The notes under the pieces were generated by a model. That model had not been told where the DNA came from. It saw only the letters and a program-made list of their open reading frames with translations, and did not search any database. The translations under genes and the position numbers were made by a program. A stretch of 5,205 nucleotides of DNA from Anaerolineales bacterium (GTDB taxonomy: Bacteria > Chloroflexota > Anaerolineae > Anaerolineales > E44-bin32): assembly GCA_023144145.1 (NCBI GenBank), contig JAGLGG010000388.1, forward strand, positions 1 through 5,205. Reading direction: 5' to 3'. Numbering within the stretch: position 1 is the first letter of the stretch; each line of letters begins with the position of its first letter. This document shows positions 1-4,238 of the stretch, piece after piece.

Positions 1-12
1 CGACGTCATGCC
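1..12. repeat. Direct repeat, left copy (partner at 267-278)
   Basis: The 12 bases CGACGTCATGCC are identical at 1-12 and 267-278. With two mismatches the match extends to 20 bases (1-20 against 267-286, 18/20 identical). The right copy covers the stop codon of the PLP-enzyme gene; the left copy lies at the window edge, so the repeat could extend further left. The two copies bracket the whole non-coding hairpin block. The pattern could be a target duplication around an inserted element, a small duplication of the gene's 3' end, or chance. The centre GACGTC is itself a palindrome. Confidence 0.5.
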
Positions 13-28
13 TACCCAACAAGCCGGG

Positions 29-72
29 CTCCCGCAAAGTAGCTGCCCGGGGCTCCCACGCCCGGGCTGGAA
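29..72. repeat. GC-rich 44-base repeat module, copy A
   Basis: The module starts CTCCCgCAAAgTAGCTG and ends CACGCCCGGGcTG. It recurs at 99-141 at roughly 80% identity with one single-base gap, a period of 70 bases. In this copy GCCCGGG (45-51) can pair with CCCGGGC (61-67) around a 9-base loop, a strong GC hairpin. It sits downstream of the minus-strand operon. No protein-like signal is convincing here; an open minus-strand frame running through both copies (12-275) has proline/glycine-rich repeat-derived content and no ribosome binding site that I could see. Confidence 0.7.
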
Positions 73-78
73 CCATTC

Positions 79-94
79 AAACCCCCGGGGGTTT
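79..94. repeat. Perfect 16-base palindrome
   Basis: AAACCCCCGGGGGTTT is a perfect palindrome with no spacer, placed between the two copies of the 44-base module. With no loop it is a poor RNA hairpin, so it is more likely a DNA-level site or part of the repeat element. There is no T-tract on either side that would make it a classic terminator. Confidence 0.7.
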
Positions 95-98
95 CACC

Positions 99-141
99 CT
101 CCCACAAAATAGCTGGCCGGGCTCTCACGCCCGGGTTGTAG
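99..141. repeat. GC-rich 44-base repeat module, copy B
   Basis: This is the second copy of the module at 29-72. The conserved parts are CTCCC, CAAA, TAGCTG, CCGGG, CTC and CACGCCCGGG. The hairpin is weaker in this copy, about 5 bp (CCGGG with CCCGG), because of a C-to-G change and a one-base deletion on the left arm. It looks like a decaying copy of an interspersed palindromic repeat. Confidence 0.7.
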
Positions 142-150
142 AATAAAATG

Positions 151-167
151 TTTCCTTGGAAAGGAAA
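151..167. repeat. Hairpin 1, 7-bp stem, 3-base loop
   Basis: TTTCCTT (151-157) pairs with AAGGAAA (161-167) around the loop GGA. Read on the minus strand, it is followed by the T-rich CATTTTATT. It could therefore act as a weak AT-rich terminator for the leftward operon ending at 272, but the stem is low in GC. It shares the 7-bp stem and 3-base loop geometry of the next two hairpins. Confidence 0.5.
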
Positions 168-186
168 AGGAGTCCAGCGGCTTACG

Positions 187-203
187 CCTGAGCTTCGCTC
201 AGG
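187..203. repeat. Hairpin 2, 7-bp stem, 3-base loop
   Basis: CCTGAGC (187-193) pairs perfectly with GCTCAGG (197-203) around the loop TTC. Its reverse complement is CCTGAGCGAAGCTCAGG, which matches the inner hairpin at 217-233 except for one swapped base pair. No poly-T follows on either strand, so it is not a standard intrinsic terminator. Confidence 0.65.
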
Positions 204-205
204 TT

Positions 206-241
206 GCATTAGCCTTCCTAAGCGAAGCTTAGGCCTAATGC
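206..241. repeat. Hairpin 3, two-part 14-bp stem
   Basis: The outer arm GCATTAG (206-212) pairs with CTAATGC (235-241). The inner arm CCTAAGC (217-223) pairs with GCTTAGG (227-233) around the loop GAA. An asymmetric internal loop (CCTT against C) separates the arms. It begins 31 bases past the stop of the PLP-enzyme gene, so it would form at the 3' end of the minus-strand operon transcript. It may protect or end that mRNA, although no T-tract follows. Confidence 0.65.
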
Positions 242-266
242 ACTCCAGATGCGTACATGGTAAATG

Positions 267-278
267 CGACGTCATGCC
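267..278. repeat. Direct repeat, right copy (partner at 1-12)
   Basis: This is the right copy of CGACGTCATGCC. It contains the TGA stop (272-274, minus strand) of the PLP-enzyme gene and its last alanine codon. Because the repeat covers the end of a coding region, the left copy looks like a duplicate of this gene end rather than the reverse. Confidence 0.5.
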
Positions 279-1252
279 GACCGAACGATCAATCCCTCAC
301 CATATACAAAAATCGCCGGCGTTCCGCCAGTATGCAAGAACAACACCCTTTCATCCCCCTGGATCTCTCCACGACGTATAAGCGACATCAAGCCTCCTGC
401 CGCTCTGCCGGTGTAGACCGGATCGAGCAGAATCCCCTCATGCTGCGCGAAATCCCGGATCGCCTCCCGTTCTAAATTGCTAACCTTGGCGTAGCCCTCT
501 CCAAGATACCCATCCTCAACTCTCACCATTTCAGGTTCAATGGAGTATTCGACCCCCAGCCATTGCGCGGTACTGTTCACCAAATTTGCGATACGCGCTT
601 GCAGGTCGGATGCTTTTTCATCGACACTAATTCCTAGAATCTCACCCTCAAATCCGGAGAGATACCCACCAAGGATCAGGCCGGCTTGAGTTCCGCCCGA
701 GGACGATGCGAAAACAATTCGATCGAAGGAACTATCTTGAAGCTGCAATTCTTCCATCGCCTTCGCATAAGCATAGACTCCCAGTTTGTTTGAACCGCCA
801 TAGGGGATCAAATAGGGCTTCAATCCTTGGAGGTCAGCTGTCTCAAAGGTCTCAGCCAAGACTTCTTCGGGGTCACGCGCGCCTGACCAAACTGTTTCTG
901 CGCCAAACAGCCAATCCAGCAACAAATTTCCGGTGACATCTTTTGGGCGTTCCCCGGTGAGCACCAGTTTGCACCCAAAGCCAGACTTTGCGGCTGCAGC
1001 TGCTGTTTGTCGGCAATGATTCGATTGGTGTGCGCCGCGCGTGACGAGCAGTTCAGCTTCCTTCTCTCGTGCATCTGCCAGGAGAAATTCCAGCTTGCGC
1101 ACCTTGTTGCCGCCCAAAGCCAATCCGGTATGATCGTCGCGCTTGATCCACAGTTTCGGTCCTCCCAACACTTTTGAGAGGGTGGGGAGAGCCTCTAACG
1201 GTGTGGGGAGAAAAGCGAGGTTTATTTTCGGGACATCGAATGATTCGGGCAT
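272..1252 (-). CDS. PLP-dependent D-cysteine desulfhydrase / ACC deaminase family enzyme
   Basis: This 326-residue enzyme has the tryptophan-synthase-beta (fold type II) PLP fold. Family members cleave small amino acids to ammonia plus a keto acid (D-cysteine to pyruvate, sulfide and ammonia, or ACC to 2-oxobutyrate), probably in the cytoplasm. Visible motifs are GGNKVRKLE with Lys50 as the PLP lysine, SNHCRQ with Ser77, the phosphate-binding SSGGTQAG near 184-191, DPVYTG with Tyr280, and HTGGTPA near 307-313. Two positions that separate the subfamilies, Glu295 and Leu322 in Pseudomonas ACC deaminase, are both threonine here (Thr281 and Thr308). That favours D-cysteine desulfhydrase-like activity over true ACC deaminase; the exact substrate is unknown. 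I chose the ATG at 1252 over an in-frame ATG at 1312 because it has a very strong ribosome binding site and the family normally starts close to this point. The longer start would overlap the upstream gene. It is the last gene of the minus-strand operon. Confidence 0.85.
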   Translation of the reverse strand: MPESFDVPKINLAFLPTPLEALPTLSKVLGGPKLWIKRDDHTGLALGGNKVRKLEFLLADAREKEAELLVTRGAHQSNHCRQTAAAAAKSGFGCKLVLTGERPKDVTGNLLLDWLFGAETVWSGARDPEEVLAETFETADLQGLKPYLIPYGGSNKLGVYAYAKAMEELQLQDSSFDRIVFASSSGGTQAGLILGGYLSGFEGEILGISVDEKASDLQARIANLVNSTAQWLGVEYSIEPEMVRVEDGYLGEGYAKVSNLEREAIRDFAQHEGILLDPVYTGRAAGGLMSLIRRGEIQGDERVLFLHTGGTPAIFVYGEGLIVRSA

Positions 1253-1261
1253 GATCACCTC
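1253..1261 (-). promoter_or_regulatory. Strong ribosome binding site of the PLP-enzyme gene
   Basis: On the minus strand GAGGTGATC lies directly before the ATG. It is complementary over nine consecutive bases to the usual 16S rRNA 3' tail (GAUCACCUC). The GAGG core is 5 bases from the start codon. This fixes the start at 1252 and is much stronger than the sites of the two upstream genes in the operon. Confidence 0.8.
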
Positions 1262-1277
1262 AGAGGGATCCGTCGGC

Positions 1278-2381
1278 TTATTCGAGCGCCTGTCTTGTTT
1301 GCGATACTCCACGAACCCTTAATACTGAAAGCACCTTAGGAAGTATGGATGTATATATCTGATAGAGGATGGGGCGAGCTACAAAATCCCATGCTCCCAA
1401 CGTTCTCACGAAAGTGGCACCGAATCCGGATTTAAACCTGTATACGCCCCACATTGGATCTGATGGATCAAGATAATCCGGTGCACCCCAGAAATCATAT
1501 GAAGTTGAACCGGTCGCCTTAGCCCACTTGATGGCTTCCCACTGTAGGAGGTGATTTGGCATCGTATTTCGATGTTGATCACGTGACATTCCATAGAGAT
1601 ACCATGCAGTATCTCCGTAACGAAATACTATCAGCCCGGCGATGGGGGTTCCCTCGACAGCTGCAATTATGGGCTGAGCCATACCTGCATAGTGGAATCC
1701 ATTCCAAACGTCTTGATAGTAGGCGCCTTCACGAATCGAAAAGTTATCTCGAAGTGAGGTCTCGGCGTACATGCGGTACATGAGTTCAAAGTCTTCCTGA
1801 CCACCAAGAAACGCTCTTACACCTTTTCGTGTTGCCAAACGAATGTTGTATCGCGTTTTCTGTTTCATGCCTGCAAGAATCTCATCCTCGCTAGGGTTGA
1901 GATCCAGCTGCATCGTATTCCGAAATTGGATTTGTTCTTGTGAGGGTGTGAAACCCAATTGCTCTAAGTGAGCTTCAGTCTCTTTGCTTAAGGGGTTCAC
2001 TACTTCTTCAGTTGAACCAAGTGGACTGGAGCTGATCACAATTTCTGGGTCGATCTTGAGGAAAATCGCACCGTTTTCCCTAGTAAGGTCCTGAAGGTCT
2101 CTTAAGACTCGTGACCTTAATTCCTCATTGGACCAATCCAGGATTGGTCCGCGGGGGCAATACAGGATATTGAATCCTGCAATGATTCGGCGTTGGAGGA
2201 CTTGAGCGGCGGCAACAGGCTTTCCTTCACCAACTTGCCAGATCAGACGTCTCGCGGTCCACCCGTAGCGGCTTTTGAGATCACCCCATTCCCAAGTTTG
2301 TAGTAGGTGCGGGTTGGGGAGGCACGTAAGCGTGGCATTCCACTCGACTTGGTCTTTCGATCGTTTTAACTCGACTGTCAT
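1278..2381 (-). CDS. FemX/FemAB-family aminoacyl transferase, second copy
   Basis: This 367-residue protein belongs to the FemABX family, whose members transfer amino acids from aminoacyl-tRNA to the stem peptide of peptidoglycan precursor. It has two GNAT-like halves. Family marks are HLLQTWEWGDLK (25-36), CPRGPI (75-80), the central MKQKTRYNIRLATRKGV (172-188), AWYLYG (259-264), MPNHLLQWEAIKWAK (274-288), YDFWGAP (295-301) and GVYRFKSGFG (312-321). There is no coiled-coil arm of the FemA type, so the layout is nearer to FemX. It has roughly 20 extra residues around 113-140 and a longer C-terminus than its upstream neighbour, to which it is clearly paralogous. The ATG at 2381 is chosen because it aligns with the start of the paralogue and lies 2 bases after that gene's stop. 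Its weak ribosome site (TGGAAA) sits inside the end of that gene, suggesting translational coupling. The amino acid and acceptor position are not predictable. Confidence 0.85.
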   Translation of the reverse strand: MTVELKRSKDQVEWNATLTCLPNPHLLQTWEWGDLKSRYGWTARRLIWQVGEGKPVAAAQVLQRRIIAGFNILYCPRGPILDWSNEELRSRVLRDLQDLTRENGAIFLKIDPEIVISSSPLGSTEEVVNPLSKETEAHLEQLGFTPSQEQIQFRNTMQLDLNPSEDEILAGMKQKTRYNIRLATRKGVRAFLGGQEDFELMYRMYAETSLRDNFSIREGAYYQDVWNGFHYAGMAQPIIAAVEGTPIAGLIVFRYGDTAWYLYGMSRDQHRNTMPNHLLQWEAIKWAKATGSTSYDFWGAPDYLDPSDPMWGVYRFKSGFGATFVRTLGAWDFVARPILYQIYTSILPKVLSVLRVRGVSQTRQALE

Positions 2382-2383
2382 AA

Positions 2384-3373
2384 TTATTTCCAGATGCGGG
2401 AACTGATAAGTTGATAGAGATAATACAAGGGCTGAATATAGGGTCGATCCCAAGCGCCAGCAGTTTGGTGTAGGGCTCCCCCGAAGCCCCGCTTAAATCG
2501 GTAAACGCCCCAGAGACCATCTCGTCGCGAAGTGAATTCGCGTTCGAGGGTTTCTTCGTCCTCTGTCGGAACCCCCCAAAGATCATACTCTGTGCAGCCT
2601 TGTTGTTTAGCCCACTTCATGGCTTCCCATTGGAGCAGATATGTTGGCATGCGGTTGCGTTCGATTGCGCTCGATGCTCCATATAAGTACCATGCTCTCT
2701 TTCCAAAGGCGAAGACAAATATCGCTGCGAGAGGTTGTTTCTCGTATTCTGCCAGGAAGAGCTCGCAGGCGTTTATCGGGTGAAAAAGTTCATAAGCCTT
2801 CTTGTAATAACTTGAGGTATGGATCCCGAATTCATCCCGGTTGCCTGTTTCCTGCATCATTTTCCCGAACCCATCCAGGTCATTCCAGGGACGAACTACC
2901 ACTCCTTTCCTCCCTGCCAACCTAATGTTGTACCTGGTCTTCTGGCGCATCCTTCCGAGCAACTCCTCATCTGAACCACTTAGGTCGATGATCAAAGTTT
3001 GCTCGGGTTGAATGCTCTGATCACTCGGGTTGAAACCGTTGGAACGCAAGTCGTTTTCCAATTTAGGGTCAATTGCGGAATCAGGTTCCACTTTGAGAAG
3101 GACCGCTCGATGGGCATTACAAATGCGGTCTAAATGTGGGAGCAGATCAGGGAGCCAAGGTCCGATCGGACCCTTGGGGATGTATGCGATGGAGTAACCA
3201 AGGGGCAGAGTGCGGAACAAGATTTGCGCTCCGCAAGCTCCTTCTTGGACGCGTTCGAGTGTCCATCCAAAAGAGGTTTTTAACTCACCCCATTCAGCGG
3301 ATTGTAGTAAGTGGCTCTCCGGTAGATCGGAGAGAAATGAGTTCCATTCAACTGCTGACACACCTGGGGTCAC
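2384..3373 (-). CDS. FemX/FemAB-family aminoacyl transferase, first copy
   Basis: This 329-residue FemABX-family protein is close to the length of arm-less FemX proteins. Marks are HLLQSAEWGELK (21-32), YIPKGPIGPW (64-73), LKVEPD (93-98), MRQKTRYNIRLAGRKGV (142-158), AWYLYG (227-232), RMPTYLLQWEAMKWAK (241-256), YDLWGVP (263-269) and GVYRFKRGFGG (289-299). It probably adds an amino acid to lipid-linked peptidoglycan precursor at the inner face of the membrane. The start is GTG with no Shine-Dalgarno sequence, and a TATAAT box ends 7 bases before it, which points to leaderless translation. A second GTG at codon 5 (3361) is an alternative but also lacks a properly spaced site. It is the first gene of the operon and pairs with a diverged tandem copy; retention of both copies suggests two successive or different additions, as with FemA and FemB. 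Confidence 0.85.
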   Translation of the reverse strand: MTPGVSAVEWNSFLSDLPESHLLQSAEWGELKTSFGWTLERVQEGACGAQILFRTLPLGYSIAYIPKGPIGPWLPDLLPHLDRICNAHRAVLLKVEPDSAIDPKLENDLRSNGFNPSDQSIQPEQTLIIDLSGSDEELLGRMRQKTRYNIRLAGRKGVVVRPWNDLDGFGKMMQETGNRDEFGIHTSSYYKKAYELFHPINACELFLAEYEKQPLAAIFVFAFGKRAWYLYGASSAIERNRMPTYLLQWEAMKWAKQQGCTEYDLWGVPTEDEETLEREFTSRRDGLWGVYRFKRGFGGALHQTAGAWDRPYIQPLYYLYQLISSRIWK

Positions 3374-3380
3374 AGCGGGG

Positions 3381-3389
3381 ATTATATCA
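3381..3389 (-). promoter_or_regulatory. Extended -10 promoter of the femX operon, leaderless start
   Basis: Read on the minus strand the sequence is TGATATAAT, a perfect TATAAT with the TGn extension. Seven bases (CCCCGCT) separate it from the GTG start, so the transcript would begin at or within a base of the start codon. No good -35 is seen at 16-18 bases upstream (the region reads roughly CCTTCT or ACCTTC), which fits an extended -10 promoter. Confidence 0.65.
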
Positions 3390-3458
3390 CTAGGAAGCGG
3401 GGAGAAGGTAGCGAAAGAAAGGCGAAGCGTTTCTTAAGCTGAAGGTGCACTCCCTTAA

Positions 3459-3492
3459 CGCAATGTTCTTTATTGCGCCCAATCTCCCATGC
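3459..3492. repeat. Hairpin repeat, copy 1
   Basis: The 23 bases at 3459-3481 (CGCAAT, loop GTTCTTT, ATTGCG, then CCCA) recur exactly at 3530-3552. The trailing ATCTCCCATGC (3482-3492) also recurs, after a 7-base insertion, in copy 2. The CGCAAT/ATTGCG arms form a 6-bp stem with a 7-base loop. The repeat lies in pyrimidine-rich DNA between the two divergent promoters and has no T-tract of terminator type. Confidence 0.75.
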
Positions 3493-3529
3493 TCCCCAGC
3501 TCCCTTGCTCGGAAATCTCTAATCTCTAT

Positions 3530-3570
3530 CGCAATGTTCTTTATTGCGCCCAGTCTCCAATCTCCCATGC
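3530..3570. repeat. Hairpin repeat, copy 2
   Basis: This is an exact second copy of the 23-base hairpin unit, 71 bases from copy 1. It is followed by GTCTCCA (absent in copy 1) and then the shared ATCTCCCATGC. Two copies are too few and too close for a CRISPR array. It looks like an intergenic interspersed repeat that duplicated in tandem together with its flank. Confidence 0.75.
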
Positions 3571-3611
3571 CTAGCATCCTGATCCCTGGTCCTCTATCTC
3601 AAGGGTTTGGA

Positions 3612-3629
3612 TGGTGAAAATTATCACAA
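3612..3629. promoter_or_regulatory. Rex-like operator upstream of nuoA
   Basis: TGGTGAA-AATT-ATCACAA matches 12 of 14 defined positions of the Rex box as I recall it for Gram-positive bacteria (TTGTGAA, four weak bases, TTCACAA). The four centre bases are all A/T as expected. Rex is a repressor that senses the NADH/NAD+ ratio and is known to control nuo genes in Streptomyces. The site lies about 70 bases upstream of the predicted nuoA transcript start. That is farther than usual for simple repression, so it may serve another promoter or be a chance match. Confidence 0.4.
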
Positions 3630-3655
3630 ATATGGACTAAGTTTGCCCAATTCCT

Positions 3656-3684
3656 TTGACGAGTGTACACACTCGTGATAAACT
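3656..3684 (+). promoter_or_regulatory. Predicted nuoA promoter
   Basis: The -35 is TTGACG (3656-3661, 5/6 to consensus). A 17-base spacer leads to the -10 TAAACT (3679-3684, 4/6), which is preceded by TGA, the extended -10 TGn. Transcription would start near 3691 and leave a leader of about 110 bases before nuoA. It is the best sigma70-like match I found on the plus strand in this gap. Confidence 0.55.
3659..3676. promoter_or_regulatory. Perfect inverted repeat inside the nuoA promoter spacer
   Basis: ACGAGTGT (3659-3666), two bases AC, then ACACTCGT (3669-3676) form a perfect 8+8 dyad. It covers the last three bases of the -35 and almost the whole spacer to the -10. This is where a dimeric regulator would block or remodel polymerase binding. 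I cannot assign a regulator family from the half-site. Confidence 0.6.
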
Positions 3685-3710
3685 TCACGTCGTTATCCAG
3701 GGCGCTCAAC

Positions 3711-3763
3711 CTGAACGAAAAGTATGGCGGGAATAAAGCAGGAAAATAAATGCTTTTCGTCAG
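3711..3763 (+). promoter_or_regulatory. Leader hairpin presenting the upstream ORF start
   Basis: CTGA-A-CGAAAAG (3711-3722) pairs with CTTTTCGTCAG (3753-3763) to give 11 bp with one bulged A. The 30-base loop (3723-3752) holds the AGGA ribosome site (3740-3743) and the ATG (3750-3752) of the small upstream ORF, and the first codons of that ORF form the right arm. Ribosomes starting on the ORF would open the stem. Confidence 0.5.
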
Positions 3764-3800
3764 ATTCTGGAAAATGCCGAACCATCTCCGAGGAACCTGA
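3750..3800 (+). CDS. Possible 16-residue leader peptide (uORF) coupled to nuoA
   Basis: A small ORF encodes MLFVRFWKMPNHLRGT. It has AGGA 6 bases upstream of its ATG, a normal ribosome binding site. Its TGA stop (3798-3800) directly abuts the nuoA ATG at 3801, and the nuoA ribosome site GAGGA lies within its last codons. This layout suits translational coupling: ribosomes finishing the leader would restart on nuoA. It is in the same frame as nuoA, so it could also be read as a stop-interrupted N-terminal extension, but NuoA proteins do not need one. The peptide has no run of repeated regulatory codons of the amino-acid attenuator type. It is too short for sequence composition to prove coding. 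Confidence 0.4.
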   Translation: MLFVRFWKMPNHLRGT

Positions 3801-4157
3801 ATGCACGAAGCGTGGATATTCATCGCATTCCTACTTCCATTAGGAATCCTTCTCCCAGCAGTAGCAATCGGGCTAAATCGAATACTAGCTCCCCGTAAGC
3901 CAAATCCCATAAAGGACAGTACCTATGAATGTGGCGTCGAGACTGTCGGTGAAACATGGGTCCAGCTGAAAGGGCAGTATTATATTTTTGGCCTCATATT
4001 TTTGATCTTCGACATTGAAGCCGTTTTCCTTTTCCCATGGGCTGTGGCATATCAAAAGCTGCAGCTTTATATGGTTCTCGAGGGGGTTCTGTTTATCCTC
4101 ATCTTAGCCGGAGGTCTCCTTTACGCGTGGAGACGCGGTGCTTTAGAGTGGGTCTAG
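3801..4157 (+). CDS. nuoA: NADH-quinone oxidoreductase subunit A
   Basis: This 118-residue membrane subunit of complex I (the ND3 homologue) is close to the length of the Thermus subunit. Three membrane helices are visible at about 5-25, 60-80 and 88-109. The loop between helices 1 and 2 holds the signature YECG (42-45, Cys44), which lies next to the quinone site at the junction of the peripheral and membrane arms. Other marks are FDIEAVFLFPWA (70-81) with Asp71 and Glu73, and the C-terminal GLLYAWRRGALEW (105-117). The ATG has GAGGA 6 bases upstream (3790-3794) and follows a TGA with no gap. It is the first annotated nuo gene of the plus-strand block, but the next gene is nuoH rather than nuoB. 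Confidence 0.95.
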   Translation: MHEAWIFIAFLLPLGILLPAVAIGLNRILAPRKPNPIKDSTYECGVETVGETWVQLKGQYYIFGLIFLIFDIEAVFLFPWAVAYQKLQLYMVLEGVLFILILAGGLLYAWRRGALEWV

Positions 4158-4176
4158 CAATACCATAATGGACTGA

Positions 4177-4213
4177 GGCTGATGTGGATGGGTACATCAG
4201 CCGTTATTTTTTG
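4177..4213 (+). terminator. Terminator-like hairpin between nuoA and nuoH
   Basis: GGCTGATGT (4177-4185) pairs perfectly with ACATCAGCC (4194-4202) around GGATGGGT; a G-T pair can add one more step. The stem is followed by GTTATTTTTTG, a T-rich tail. This is the usual form of a Rho-independent terminator, yet it lies 19 bases past the nuoA stop and before the co-directional nuoH. It may reduce downstream transcription, attenuate, or stabilise a processed nuoA 3' end. Confidence 0.65.
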
Positions 4214-4238
4214 TGCGTAACGATGGAGAAAGCTGATA

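Noticed and set aside
12..275. Minus-strand open frame of 87 codons through the left repeat block
   Set aside because: Its content is dictated by the GC-rich repeats and hairpins, it overlaps the end of the PLP-enzyme gene, and no ribosome binding site or family signal is visible.
1253..1312. N-terminal extension of the PLP enzyme to an ATG at 1312
   Set aside because: It would overlap the end of the second femX gene, its residues are polar and not family-like, and the ATG at 1252 has a nine-base match to the 16S tail.
2382..2453. N-terminal extension of the second FemX gene to an ATG at 2453
   Set aside because: It overlaps the upstream gene by 70 bases; the ATG at 2381 aligns with the start of its paralogue.
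3459..3570. CRISPR array
   Set aside because: Only two repeat copies, with unequal flanks that are themselves repeated, and no cas genes in view.
3750..3800. Upstream ORF as part of a longer NuoA broken by a stop
   Set aside because: NuoA from 3801 already has normal length, its own ribosome site and a complete first helix, so no lost N-terminus is needed.
3599..3910. Minus-strand open frame of 103 codons antisense to the nuoA start
   Set aside because: It runs through the promoter, leader and nuoA coding sequence; nuoA is certain from YECG and FDIE motifs, and the antisense product resembles nothing I know.
4164..4169. CATAAT as a -10 for an internal promoter before nuoH
   Set aside because: No acceptable -35 lies 16-18 bases upstream, and the start would fall right at the terminator-like stem.
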